Source of the DNA: Thuidium tamariscinum
Taxonomy: Eukaryota; Streptophyta; Bryopsida; Hypnales; Thuidiaceae
Direction of reading: 5' to 3'
Length of the DNA: 64,000 nucleotides
NCBI GenBank assembly: GCA_947034885.2
Contig: OX344751.2
Coordinates: forward strand, 17,794,001-17,858,000
A program made the translations under genes and the position numbers. Below the pieces are notes generated by a model that did no database searches, was not told the origin of the DNA, and was given only the letters and a program-made list of their open reading frames with translations. Shown here in pieces: positions 1 through 12,913 of this stretch. Position 1 is the stretch's first letter. Each line of letters opens with the position of its first letter.

Positions 1-3000
1 TCATGGTTGTGTTGGCTGTGGTGCTAAGTGTTGCGCGGATGAAGTTGGTAGGCAATGACGACTTCTCTGGACCTGCTCCTACACCGAATGGGGCGCTCAT
101 CGACCATTCATTCCCATTCTTGGAATCTTTAAATGAGGTCAGACCACTCTTTATTATCATTTTTTGCTTGATCACAACCTTTTATTGTTTCTCCCTCAAG
201 GGAAAGATTAAGCAATGATCTGGAATGTAGAAATTTATGGTGTTCTATGAGAATGAGAAATGTTCTAAGAGCAATAGTAGCATGTTGGGGGCCAGCAATC
301 CTCCAAGAGCGAATTTTTATGTTGAGTATATTTCTGACATGTGGTTGCAGGAGTAGTAGCATTTTATAATTATCAAACATGATTTTTCAACTTTTGAATA
401 AGTGAAGATTATCCTGAGGTTGTACTGAGGATTATATGAAATACACGCATGAAAATTATGCATTCCTGTTTGGGGTAATCACATTTAAGTAGCCTATATT
501 TCAAATCAAACTGTTGCCTGGAGGCTTATCCTGTGCTGAGGCTTATTTTGTGTTCTTTGATACAGGTGCTCGAGACCACACGAGTAGAGGAGTCTCAAAG
601 CCACATACATCGCATGTACTTTATGGGCAATAATACCTTTGGCGAGCCATGGCATCTTCCTCATTCCCCTCCTGATCAGATCATGGATCTTGTGTAAGCA
701 GCGATCTCCTGTGGCTTCTACTTTACAGTTATTACTTTAAGATGTGAATAAGTTGTGGTGTCAAAATGGTCAAAAAGAAACTCCTCAAACATGTGTCTTG
801 ATTTGCAGCTACGAAGACGCTTTTAATAGATTTGCAGAGGAAATCAACTGTCTAGCAGCTTATCAATGGTGGGAAGGTTCAGTGCACAGCATATTGTCAG
901 TATTGGCATACCCTTGTGCATGGTCATGGCAGCAATGGCGTGCACGGAAGAAAATTCAGCGACTGCGGGAGTATGTACGGTCAGAGTACGACCATGCATG
1001 CTTGAGATCTTGCCGGTCACGAGCTCTATATGAAGGTCTCAAGGTGATTGACTCTGAAGATAGCCACGTGTACAATTTCCCTCATTTCTGGACGAGATGA
1101 ACCCGTCCTTTTTCCTTTGTTTGTCCTTCAGGAAATCTAGTTTTATGATTGGTTGGGTTTGTTCTTGTTGATAGGATTTGTAATTTGACATAAAATCTGA
1201 CTTTGTGCAGGTGGCAGCAACGCCTGACTTGATGTTGGCATACATCGATGTGTTTCTGGGAGGAGATGAAAAGCGACCTGATCTCCCTCCTAAGCTGATG
1301 CAAAGATTGCCAATGACCATTATTTTCGGGGGCGAAGGCAGCTATATGGCTCCGTATAACCTTCACAGCGACAACCTATTAACCAGCTTAATTGGACAGG
1401 TTCGCTAATGCATTCACCTTTAATTTCAGTTATGGTATGAGGGATTTTAATTCCAACGTTAGGCACACCATTTTTTAGTGTGGTCACCCCAAGAAGTTAA
1501 GAAACGGACAGAACTACTGCGAGTGAGGCTCGTTTTGAGTTTTTGAGTGTGATTTTACTCTGGATTCCCCCGTCAGCGTGATTTTCATCAGCTGCATGTG
1601 TTTACTATAATTAGAAAAACAAAAATCTGTAAGTCTTGTACCCATTTCAAGAGGATTCCAACGCTCTTCAATATGTGTTATTTGGATATTGCTTATAGCT
1701 TCCCCAGAAGCATGGGTAGGTTTTTTTCTCTGAAGCTGCCGTATGTTATTCAACTGCAGGCCTACTTTAGCCTACCCAAGCTTTGGGGACTGCTCGTGGG
1801 GAAACTGACTTATGTCAAGGCAGACGTGATCTGTGTAGTCTGTAGGGTGGCATATTAGGTTTTTTCCAATAACTCTTTTACATCTGATGTGACATCGATA
1901 TCAGTTTTGGATGAGGTATCCAGGTTGATCGTTTTGTTTTGCGGACTGTAATGTGGTCTCTTTTGTGATTGCAGGCTGTTCCTTCAACGATGTGGTACAG
2001 AATGGTAGCTGGTTTAAATGCACATTTACGAACTGTTCGCAGAGGGTCTCTTCGCAGCAGCTTGCTGCCTGTGTTGAACTGGCTAAATGCCGTTGGCAAT
2101 TCAAGGCTATCCACTTTGGGTGTGCGAGTGGATATGGCCTGGTACCAAGCTACCACGACAGGCTACTACCAGCTTGGCCTAGTTGTGAATCCTGCTGACG
2201 AGGTACCTCAGCCCATGCAGTTTCCAGATGAGCCAAGTCCGGGTGGTTCTCCAAGGAGGTACTTCGCTTAAGCTTAGCAATTGTCTGTGTAGTGATATCT
2301 GGAAGACTATTTAACGAAGTCGATAGAAACTTTTCAGCGTTTTTTCATATTAGTGTATTTTTAATTATTGGAATTGGCATTCGGTACCTGGCGGGATGTT
2401 TAAAATGCAATTTCTTAATGTTTGCGATCTGACATGAGGATTTTGCTAACTTTATCAATTTCTTACAGTATAAGCTACATGCCATCCGATGAAGAGGGCA
2501 GGTTCAATGCGCCGCAGCAATGGCAATTTAGCCAAGGCTACTCGCAATATGGAGTATCTAGGCGACGAATTGGTGGTGCAGTTTTAGATACAAGTAATCT
2601 ACGATCTCTGGAAGAGAGGCGTGATTATTGTTTTCCAGTATCGCTTCTCCTCAGGAATGCGAGACCTGTTGGTCACCATGTGAGTGATTTCAATTTATTT
2701 TCTTACCCACTGCTGCTATTTTAATGCCTTCTGCTATATCTTCTGTCTTCTTAATCAACTGCTTCTAGTGTATAGTGCTTTTCTATGATGCTAAGTTGCT
2801 TTCTGGCCCTGTCGAAGACATGTGGAATTAGTTTCCCCTCTGCTCATCTTTCTCGTATTCCAGAGCGCAAATTCTGTGTCGAAATTTGTCTTATCCAGTG
2901 ATCATTTTGGCAGGGTAAGTGCCAATTTCTGTGATTAAAATTTGGATTTGGATTTGATGTGTTGTCCTGTCTGCAGGCTTCTGTGGGGCTGGTGATCTCT

Positions 3001-4134
3001 CTGCTGCTGTTGGTGGATTTGAGCTTGACACTACTCATGTTACTCCAATTCTACTCAATATCTTTGGCAGCGATGCTGGGAATTCTGATGGTGCTTCCGT
3101 TTGCATCAGTAATTCCCAGTGCGGCTGGCCTGAATGCTCTTTTTAGCCACGGGCCCCGAAGATCTGCTGCTCTTGCACGAATTTATGCTCTGTGGAACAT
3201 CACCTCGTTTGTTAATCTTGTAAGTTACCCATATCTCCCAGTATTCCTTACAAGTGACCACTTAAGGGCTTGTATGATCAAGTGCAAATCCAGTCTCCAT
3301 ACTGTAATTACTGAAATTAATTTTCCTGCATATTCTGCTCGTAATCTCATGACTTCTTGTCATCACTCAAAAATCCCCCTCTCGCTTTTCAAGGTCTCCA
3401 CCATATTCACCAGTGTATATACTAGGATCACTAAATGCTGAAATCTTTGCTGAGCTTACATTAGTGTTGCAATTTTTTATTGCAGAGTACAGCATTCATA
3501 TATGGTTATATTCATTATGTTATCAAACTTGGTGCTGCAACTTCTGATCTTCAAGGCTTCACCTCGTAAGATCCTTCGGAACTCTTCCAATCTTCACTTC
3601 AATTTCCTGTTTCTACTCAACCCTTATGTGCCCCAAGCGGGCGCTTCCATATCATTAGAATTTGAAATAATTGATTATGAAACCCTCAAGGTAACCAAAT
3701 ATGGGAATGGAAAAAAGGAATCATACCCTAGAGTTTTGAGTAATAGCAAAATGTTTTAAAAGTTACTCTATTCAACCGCTACTTTTCTAAGTGTATTTCC
3801 TTTCCAAAGCTTGGGGTTTATAGAATCTGATTACTCATGGATTAGGAGTCAGTTTGATGGGCACACATTGCCCAGGTGCACGGAATGCAGTATTTGAAAT
3901 TTCAATTGATTATGATATCAATGAAAGAATTCCGTGTGTGCTCTTAACCAATTTCTGTTGGTAACATGCAGGGAAGAAGAAAATTGGTGTCTTTTTCCAG
4001 CATTGCTGGTTCTTGTTAAGGCTGTGCAAGCGAGAATGATTGATCTTCATATTGCCAATCTCGAAATTCAAGACCGCACGCTATATTCGGAGGATGCCAA
4101 CAGATTCTGGGAGTCTTCAACCCAACCCTTTTAG
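1..4134 (+). CDS. 3' part of a large plant multi-pass membrane protein gene (5' end outside window)
   Basis: Nine exons can be joined with GT-AG borders and matching phases: up to 137, 566-693, 809-1043, 1211-1399, 1975-2258, 2469-2679, 2977-3219, 3486-3565 and 3972-4134 (TAG stop). The product starts in a hydrophobic stretch and has conserved-looking blocks (FMGNNTFGEPWHLPHSPP, YDHACLRSCRSRALYEGLK). A long two-segment membrane region lies in exon 7 (LVISLLLLVDLSLTLLMLLQ onward), and the protein ends near NLEIQDRTLYSEDANRFW. From memory this matches the C-terminal part of the roughly 1,400-residue plant family represented by Arabidopsis AT5G11700, AT4G32920 and AT5G47020, often labelled glycine-rich or 'ephrin receptor-like'; its molecular role is not known to me. 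The N-terminal part must lie before position 1. No break is seen in the visible exons. The gene model is sure; the family name is fairly sure. Confidence 0.88.
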
Positions 4135-5810
4135 TTTTTTGTGATGTCAGATTCTTCAAATGACATTCGGGTTGAAGTGAACAAAAACATTTACGGAGCT
4201 ACAAATCCTTTTGCCAAGGTTACTTGTGGTTTAGAGATGCAGAGACCCATCATTTTTTTTGTCTTGAGTATCTTGGAGGTCTTGCGGTTGCGATTGGCTG
4301 CTTGGACGGTTGCTTAGGAAAAAGTTTTGGTAGACTGAGGAGGTATAAATATTGTAGTATGAAGGTACACGCAGGTACTGTTTGAGTCGGAGATGCACCG
4401 ACTCTTATTCTATTCTACAGGTTTCGCTTTATATTTGTAGCTCGGTTTTCGGGGGTGCGTTTTGTAGTTTTTTTGGTTTCTTAAATGTGATTAATGTTAT
4501 TTAGTCAGGTTATATTGATTGGAAAGGGTGCATTTAAGAACTGGCCCTCGCTTAGAAGTCATGTAGCATTTTTTTGTATAGTACAGGTGTCAATAGCATA
4601 AATTGACTCTTTGAGAAAGTGATCTGAGAAGCGACCTCATTTGTTTCTTTCTGCTTTTTCTGTCAGCGTCTTTTCTCAACCGAGGTATGAGCACCGTTTG
4701 ATTTGACTTTGAGTGCTTGGGTGGCTGTGGACGTGCAACTGAAGTAATTAGTTTATGTCAAATGAAAAGAACCATAAATTTAAAGGAATTTTCGAGCTAA
4801 CTGACATGTCTTTTGAGTTTTAGAGGATTCAAATCCCATAAGGTTGGGGTCGGATGGGTTTCTTTCCTGGTTTTTGGTTGACAAGGATTGCCAAACAAGA
4901 ACAATGAAATCATTAAAAAGACAAGTTAACAATGTTGTAGAGAAAACTACACTAATTATTTCTTGTAAGACTGAGGTGATTTTCTAACTTTGAAGAGAGT
5001 GAATTTGCTTGATATGTGATGTTCTCAATGAGAAAAATGTGTAGGGTAACTCCCTTCACATGAGCAATTATAAGTTAGTTCCCTACGCTAACCTTGTTGA
5101 AGCATTTGAATAGATTTGAGTTCCCCTTTGCATTTTGAGGTTGTTACTCTTTTGTTTTGCCTTCGTAAAGCATTTGAATAAATTCTGAAGCATGATTGGC
5201 ATGTTATAGAAAAATTTACCATGGAAGAAAGTATATTTGTCTTCATTTTGAAATTTCATGGCTTTTTTCATCAACAAATCAAAACTACTAATTTAATCAA
5301 TTGGTAAAAACTATAATTAGTTAACCTCTAAGTTTGGCTAGAATCTTTTTCATAATTGATGATGTTGGAAAAATCTTCATAAAGTGTTATTTGGAAAAAT
5401 ATTTTGGAATTGAGATACAAACAAGAGTTGTAGACTATAAGTTTGAGCTTCCATTGGTATGGTTATATTCACCAATGCTATGAGCAATACTTTTCTATAA
5501 ATTTTGAAAGGGAAATTTTGAAACCCCTTCTAAATTCAATTATAAGCAAAATATTGTCATTTTTGGAGTAAAATCTCTTGGAATGGACTTGAAATGAGAT
5601 TTTCTTATACAATGATTTTTTGAAATTTTTGTGTTCTTTAAATCTATGACCTCATTTTTTCAAATTGAATTTAAATGAGAGTTAATGCGATTTTGGCTTA
5701 ATCAACCACTTGACATACTTCTACATTTATAATTTAAATAAATATATATTCTGTAAAGACCAAATGCAACCATTAGATAATTAGGACAACATCTTGATAA
5801 AGTATCTCTA
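4135..5810. other. 3' flank and intergenic DNA, no gene seen
   Basis: The 3' UTR of the membrane-protein gene probably runs a few hundred bases past the stop, where composition stays moderately GC-rich to about 4.55 kb. After that the DNA is AT-rich with no convincing ORF or repeat. Confidence 0.5.
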
Positions 5811-7181
5811 TAATAGAAGAAAAATGTGTCCGCCACAACTGACTCCAATGCAACTACATGTCCTATACAACTGCCCTGTAACTACAATCCTCTATGTTTG
5901 CACCAAATTTAACATCTACATTGTTGTAGTCACAAAGTAGTTGCAAATGAACTTTAAATTTATAGGAATGAAAAAGAAGAAGAATTGAGACATTGGGAAG
6001 TAACCCCTCTACCACCTCAATACTATTGCAATATTGTTATGGACTTTAGTACTAAATATAGTAACTAATATGCAATATATGCAATATAGTACTAAAATTA
6101 TAGTATTGCAATATTGCGAGAATACTATTTGAGTAGACCACATTGTTGTAGGTGAAAGAGTATTGTTGCACTAGTGCTTTAGTATTGCAACAATATAGTT
6201 TTAGTACTCTGCAACCCCGGAGATGAGGTCCAGCACTGATGTTGCTTCTTTCTCCTGGAATGTCGTCACGAAGAGCTTGCCGATCAAGAACAGTAGTTGA
6301 GAGGCTAGGAAGATGATTAACTAGAAGCATGTCCAACTACTGAGCAACTATTATGAGACTACTGTGCGATTGTACAACTATTGTACGACTATGCGACTAG
6401 TTGTCAACTACTGTGCAATTAGCATTCAACTAGAGAGCAATTACAATACAACTAGTTTTCAACTATCATGCAATTAGAAATCAACTAGTAAGCAACTACA
6501 ATACAACTAACAAACATCTAGGTTACAATTAGGAAACAACTAGGATTATGTCTTATACAATCGTCACATATCAATTGTTAAGAGTACCATTAAATTAAAC
6601 ATATAAGAACCATAAGCTATAGCATTCTTATATAATGAATTTTGATAATGAAAATTTAATAATTCTATACTTTGTACATTTTTACAACATGTAGATTTCT
6701 ATATTTTGTATGGATTTTACAATTTGTAGATTTTTGTAGTCTATAGAAATCTACAAATTGTGAAAATCTACAAAATTGTAAAATTTTCTAAAGTATTGAA
6801 ATCTATCAATATCAATATCAATATTTGATTACTAATCTAAAAAAGAAGATAGATTTAGAATTCTAAACTCTACAAATTTTTGAGATTAAAATTTCAAAAT
6901 CTACAAATAAACTAGTTGTAAATCAATTGTAAGCCAACTACAATCTAGTCACCACAAGCAAGTTCCACATCAGTAAGCATGCAAGAAGAATTCATTGACA
7001 AAGTTCTATAGAGGTTGTCAGATGAGAAACAACCTTGCCATCTTTTGCAACTACTTTGCAACTGATGCAATTTGTCTACTTCCACTACACTCTCTAGATT
7101 GTCACCCAATTGCAAACGTCCAATGCAACTACAAAACTAGTTGCAAATTGTAGTTGTAAAATCCCTTGTTTTCTTCTAGTA
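5811..7181. repeat. Dispersed repeat, copy A (CAACTA-rich, CACTA-like ends)
   Basis: This stretch is co-linear with 10240-11416. Both begin near AGAAGAAAAATGTG or AAAGAAAAATATGTGCC, both carry dozens of CAACTA-type motifs, and both contain the same small inverted repeat around a GTCTATAGAAATCTAC core (6.69-6.78 and 10.99-11.05 kb). Both end in ACAAAACTAGTTGCAAAT followed by TTGTTTTCTT. The ends are weak inverted repeats. This copy lacks the foldback MITE nested in copy B and instead holds a local array of AGTATTGCAATATTG-like motifs (6.02-6.2 kb). No transposase ORF is visible. A non-autonomous CACTA-type element is the best guess. Confidence 0.7.
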
Positions 7182-8020
7182 ATTGAAGAGAGTATTACCC
7201 CACTAGGGATGCTAATTCCTAGACGCCTCAATTGAAGTGATTCACTACAAGCAAAAACTCCATTAGCTCTTATTCACTTTCCGTCGACTCGGATTTACCC
7301 ATCAAAATTCTCAGAGGCGTCCTCCCTAGAAAGATAAGGGATTGACATTGATTGTAAGTTTCTCATAAGTGTCTTTGCTAGGAGAAAAGGGAGTGAAGCC
7401 GATTGCAAGTTTTGCAGAGGTGTCCTCGCAAAAAGAAAAGGAGGTGAGGCTGATCGCAATTTTCTCCCATTCTTTTGAAGAGACGACTGGGGAGTTGCTT
7501 CAATGATGCTCTTTGTTGGAATGGTCATCTTTTTCAATGACCTTCTATTGTTGCTTCTTTTTCTTTCCACTATTTTCTTACATACCTGATGTATGCTTCA
7601 ATTTAGGAATGTAGCACTTGATTGATACTCCAATTTGTCTTGGTGAAGAATTTCTTCCACCTATAATGTTCATGCCAACTCCAACTTCTTCCAATTTTCT
7701 TCCTACATCCATATTTTATTGCATCCACATTTTATCATATATTTCCTTGGATATGCAACAATAATATGGAAGGATTGGAAGCCATTTAAGGAGTAGAACT
7801 TGAGATGTATATGAGCAGTTGAGCACCTTTACTATCTTTTTGGTCCATTTTTAAGGGGCATTTGACCTAGCAAAAAATTTCAAGTTTCATTTGCCCCCCA
7901 ATCTAGTAAGATTCAATTGTAAAGAAGGCACACAAGAATTGCAAGAGATTTATTAAAACCCTAGAAGGGAATGACAAGAGATCTCTACCCTTCCTATTGC
8001 CTTGGATAAAATAGAGAATA
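7182..8020. other. Intergenic, no gene supported
   Basis: Contains a short degenerate direct repeat around 7.29-7.45 kb (units like AAGTTT..GAGG.GTC..T.GC). No coding signal was accepted. Confidence 0.4.
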
Positions 8021-9660
8021 AAGGTCAATAATGTGAGTGAATGGAAGAAATTCTTACATGCATTCAATTGAATTGTATTGTGTTCCATAGTAAAAAATAC
8101 TGTAACCTCCTCCATCAATGGCATTAACTTCAAAACCTCCATCAAGTAACACTTCAATAGCTTCTACGCAATTGTTGCTAACAATATGTAATATGGTAGT
8201 TGTACCCTCAGTGGTCTTTGCATTGACCTCTCTACCTGCCTAAATAAATAACATAGAAAAAAATTAGTGCAAATATCATAATTTCATTTAGTACACACCT
8301 AAATAAATATATATTTTTAAATTAAAACACGAAACAATTTTGAATCATAATTGTGCAAAGTGAAAAATAGAAAACAAAAAATTCTTGTCAATACATCATA
8401 GGAAGGCTCAAGGGAAGGGGAAGATATACTTGAAGAAAGGCTTGAATGCAGCCCCTACTATGACCTTCCACACTATCCGCAATAGCAATGAGGGTTGTGA
8501 GCCCCCTTTAGTTTTTGCATCAATAGAAGCACTATAGTTCAAAAGAGCTTCCAGACTGGCAATGTGCCCCTTGTATGCCTAGCTACCAAGAATTGAAAGC
8601 ATTCAAAAATTATATGCAAATTATTGATAGAAAATACAATTTACAACCATGCAAATGAAATTCAAGATTGATAATGACTTTTGAATACTAATTCATCTTG
8701 TGACAACATTATATCATGCAAAAATAACCAAATAATACAGGGTCAAAGAATAGTTACAGTAGCAATCAATATTGTCATACTAATCTTATTAGTTGTCACA
8801 TTTGGGTTAGCTTTGTTTTCAAGCAACAACTAGACACAACTGTAATAATCCACCTCAATGTCTACATGCATAGATCTTATAGAATCTTTAAATGAATTGA
8901 TTCTTCGAAACCACTACATTAGAAGAAGGATTCTACAATGAAGTTTTTACTTATACATTGATTTCTACACTCATGAATAATAATGTTGGTAATAATCGAA
9001 GTAATAGGTGAATACACAGTCTTGTATTTCCAAGCATGGAGTTATAATCAATAGTTGTTAAATAACTTGACTTAGTGTTAGAAAAAAATATCACTTACTT
9101 GGCAAGCCTACCATTAGTTGCGACCAAAAGGAGGTATAACCATCAATATCACAAACATTTATGTCTACACTAGCCTCTAACAATGATTTGGCCATAAGAG
9201 GATTTTTGGGCCTCCAGAAGACCGTTTCAGGGGTGTTCCCTGAAACTGTTCCCACTGTTGCAGACCAGCCCCCTGCTGGTCTGAATTTTTGAATTTTGAA
9301 AAAAAAATTGAAATTTTTTTTTCAAAAAACTTCAGAATGTATTAAAGAGAAAAAAAATGATTTAAAAAAACATTTTTTCTTTCAAAAAAATATTTTAAAA
9401 ATATTTAATAATTAATTAAAAATAATTATTTTCTGATGTGGCAGTTGCTCGACCACATCAGCATCGCGTTCCCAATGTTCCCAATGCGTTCCCAGTGTTT
9501 GGGAACTTGCAGTCTTGTAAACCTGCTAGAAATCCTCTTATGAGATTGATGAAGCCATCCCACATGCAAAGTGCAGAGCCATTCTTCCAAAGTTGCTAGT
9601 GTTGCTAGACCTTGACAATGTGGCCACAATTGTTGTGTCCACTATGACACTTTGATCTCT
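8020..9660 (-). pseudogene. Ankyrin-repeat gene remnant, interrupted by a MITE
   Basis: On the minus strand several ankyrin units can be read: a GRMALHFACGMASS unit (about 9640-9545), LLEASVDINVCDIDGYTSFW (about 9190-9110), AYKGHIASLEALLNYSASI (about 8575-8490) and EAIEVLLDGGFEVNAIDGGG (about 8220-8090). Splice sites survive: a GTAAGT donor after position 9099, an acceptor near 8582, a TTTATTTAG acceptor near 8240 and a GTAAGAA donor near 8057. A 350-bp MITE (9193-9542) lies inside the first ankyrin unit, phases do not join cleanly between 9099 and 8582, and the 8.4-8.5 kb unit changes frame. No long ORF remains. I infer a decayed ankyrin gene or gene fragment; the original function is unknown. 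Confidence 0.72.
9193..9542. mobile_element. MITE family F, copy 1 (inside ankyrin remnant)
   Basis: Terminal inverted repeat CATAAGAGGATTT / AAATCCTCTTATG. Like three other copies (15017, 19388, 51998) it has a GC-rich outer part (GTTTCAGG.GTGTTCCC..AAAC on one side, GTTCCCAGTGTTTGGGAAC on the other, with a TGATGTGGCAG..CTCGACCACAT block) around an AT-only core. No target duplication is evident and there is no ORF. Confidence 0.8.
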
Positions 9661-10239
9661 AAGTCTTAAGCCTAATCAAACAAAACAAGCCACAGTTCTT
9701 AAAATTTAACATAATAACAACCCATTGCGACAAAGTCAAGGGAGGGAGAGCAATAGCCCTTGCATAACATACATCAAATATGTAAAATGTCATCAAGAAT
9801 CATTCAAAGAGTACAAAATTCAAAATCACTTGAACAACCATCTAGTTTGGGTCAAAGTACACAATGAAGACAAGCTTGCCTTAGTCTCCAAGTCCTTAGT
9901 TGCACATGACTAATTCAATGTTAGTGATAAGTATCTAAACATCTTTAGTGACATTAGAAGTTAATTTGGAATACCTTGGGATGTGTACCTTGACACCTCC
10001 TAAAGTAAGTTTGTAGCACACAAAGAAGATCATACCTCAACATGCAAATTGGTTGCCTAGGGAAGAACTATTCAATGATCTATATCACAAGAACTCCTAT
10101 TCTAAAGTTCTATACACAATGACAACTAGCTACACAACTCTAAATTCTTAATAAATTGCATCCAATTCTAAATAAACAAAAAAGCACATGTACCAAAAAA
10201 CACAGTGCCACACACAATTAATTTCACAATCTTCTACGT
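9661..10239. other. Intergenic, A/C-rich strand, no gene
   Basis: The plus strand is poor in G and rich in A and C throughout. The one ORF (about 60 codons) has no recognisable content. Confidence 0.35.
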
Positions 10240-11416
10240 CACTAAAAGAAAAATATGTGCCACAACCAACTACAATGCAACTACATGTCTTATGCAACTA
10301 CCCTACAACTACAACCTTCTATATTTGCACCAAATTTGACATCTACATTGATGTAGTCACTAAGTAGTTGCAAAATGAAGTTTAGGGTTACACAAATGTA
10401 AGAAAAAAAGAATTGCAAAGTATTCTACATTCAATATTCATCACACTTGTTGACTAGTATATGTGTCACTATTGTGCAACTATGCAACTACTATACAACT
10501 ACTATATAACTACTATCACTACAAGAGAATGGGGTCTTTTAAGTAGTGTCCTAGACATCATGTCTTTTAAGTAATGTCTTTTAATGCATTTTTTAAGTAA
10601 AATTTTACTAAAAAGACAGTCTTTTTAGTAAAATTTTATTTAAAAAATGCATTAAAAGACATTACTTAAAAGACATGATGTCTAGGACACTACTTAGAAG
10701 ACTCCATTCTCTTGTAGTGTATGTGACTATTGTACAAAGACTATGTGATTATGCGACTAGTTGTCAACTACTATGCAACTAGAATTCAACTAATGAGCAA
10801 CTGCATTGCAACTAAAATTCAACTAGTAAACAACTACAATACAACTAGAAAACAACTAGGATTAAGTTTTATATCAATTATCCCATATCAATTGTCAAGA
10901 GTACCATTATATTAAACATATAAGAATCATAAAATATGGCATTTTTGTATAATGAATTTTGATAATGAAAATTTATAATTTTACAATTTTATAGATTTTT
11001 ACAACTTGTAGATTTCTATAGTCTATAGAAATCTATAAATTGTAAAAATCTACAAAATTGTAAAATTTTCTAAAGTAGTAAAATCTATCAATATGAAATA
11101 TTTGTATTTCTAATCTAAAAAAATGATAGATTTAAAATTCTAAAATCTACAAATAAACTAGTTGCAAGCTAGTTGCAAAGAAGTTGCTACAAGCAAATTC
11201 CACATTAGCAACCACGTCAAAAGAATTCATCAACAAAGTTCTACAGAGGCTGTTTGATGAAAAACAACTTTTCTACTTTTTGCAACTATTTTGCAATTGA
11301 TGCAACTTGTCTACTGCAACTATAATTTCTAGATTGTAACTTATTTGCAAACATCTAATGCAACTACAAAACTAGTTGCAAATCGTAATTGCAAAACCCC
11401 TTGTTTTCTTTTAGTG
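10240..11416. repeat. Dispersed repeat, copy B, with CACTAAAAGAAAA ends
   Basis: Partner of 5811-7181. Begins CACTAAAAGAAAA and ends TTTTCTTTTAGTG, a 13-bp inverted repeat with one difference, which points to the CACTA (En/Spm) group. Contains the nested MITE 10517-10719. The bases just outside the ends (CGT and CTA) are not an exact 3-bp duplication, so the boundary call is tentative. Confidence 0.7.
10517..10719. mobile_element. 203-bp foldback CACTA MITE with TAT target duplication
   Basis: Starts CACTACAAGAGAATGG and ends in the reverse complement CCATTCTCTTGTAGTG. The left half is nearly perfectly complementary to the right half across the whole length, centred near 10618. It is flanked by TAT at 10514-10516 and 10720-10722, the 3-bp duplication expected of CACTA elements. 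A transcript would fold into a hairpin of about 100 bp. No ORF. Confidence 0.92.
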
Positions 11417-12913
11417 CTACAAATTAAGATGACTTTTATCCAAGAAATAAAGAAATGAAAAGTGAATCTTCAATCTACACATCATCTAGAAATTGGACAT
11501 TAGGGCACTTTAAGGTTAATAAATATTGTAATTTTGGATGAATTTTCAAGGAAAATTGCTTCCAAATTGATATGAAAGAAACCTATAAACATTTTTAGAA
11601 ATATCAATTTGCAAATATCATCTTATTTTGATGCTTAACATCTTCTTTTTTAAGCATTTAAAGAAATGGTTGAAGAAGTCATTTTTTAACACATGTAGAG
11701 GTTAAAAAAATTTGGATTTTTACCTTATATTGTACAAATATATTAGAAATATTTATTAAATAGTGAAAATATAAAACAACAAAGGTATGAGATTCAAAAC
11801 TTTATACCAAATGATTTTTTAATTTGATTGCTCCAAGATTTCTCCATAAATTTCACTCGTATAACATAGAAAACTATATACAAATTTTTTGGAGTACTTA
11901 ATGAATATCTCCATCATTTGCCAATTTTTACAAACTATGGACAATAATTTTATTTTGTTGTCCCCCTTTTACTATCAATACTTTCTAATTTGGATATTGG
12001 TGTATATTCATTTTCCATTCAAAAATATAAGTCAAACAACCAGTCTACAGTAAGTGCGCCATTTGCTGAACGATGCTAATCACTGCACAGTCATCGTACA
12101 TAGTAGCAGCGTGAACAATTTTCTCAATAGCATTCCCAAAGTTAATGATTCCATAGTCACCACACAATCACCAAACATTGTGCGGTGAAGGACTATTAGC
12201 TTTTTTTATCAAAATTTTAGGCTTGTAACCTTTACATTGGAATGAAATTTGCAAGAAAACATCTTTTTGTGCTTTCTTTTTTGGAAGTGAATCTTAACAT
12301 GGCAATTATTAATAATGCCAAGTTTCACATCTTACAACAGTTTTCATAAAATTGTGGAGAAGGATTTGAATTTCGTCTGTGTGGTGATTGACAAGTTTAC
12401 TATACATTTCTTATTTCTATTTCTTTGAGAGACAACAAACTAGTCCCAAATTGCATGAAGATTAATTCCTTAGTGAAATTCTTAGCTAGAAAAATTGAAT
12501 CAAAATAGATGATTTTACTATAGCTTCATTGTATATGATTTTGGCACTCATTAGTACCAAAAATGGCATCTCATTGATTGAAATCTCTTCATTAATCTTG
12601 AAATGATACTAAGACCTATTACCAAGGTACTTTGTCAAAAATGATTTGATTTTTGGACTAATAGGTGTATTTTTCACTTCATCTACATGCCACTTGGAGG
12701 CTCAACATCCTTACAAGGTTAATCATTACAGTAGCTCAATGTGTCTATAGTATCTTATTAGAAATACTATATTTATTGAATCTTGTTAACCTCGAAAAAT
12801 CTAAAAGGGTGTTCATTAATGTCCTCTAGATGATTTTATGAAGGCTTGTAGGATGGAAAAAATATTTTTTTATCCAAGTCTTTTAAGAAGAGTTGCTTGA
12901 ACTTATCTTCAAT
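11417..12913. other. Intergenic AT-rich DNA, no gene seen
   Basis: No ORF, repeat pair or RNA gene could be supported. Confidence 0.4.
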
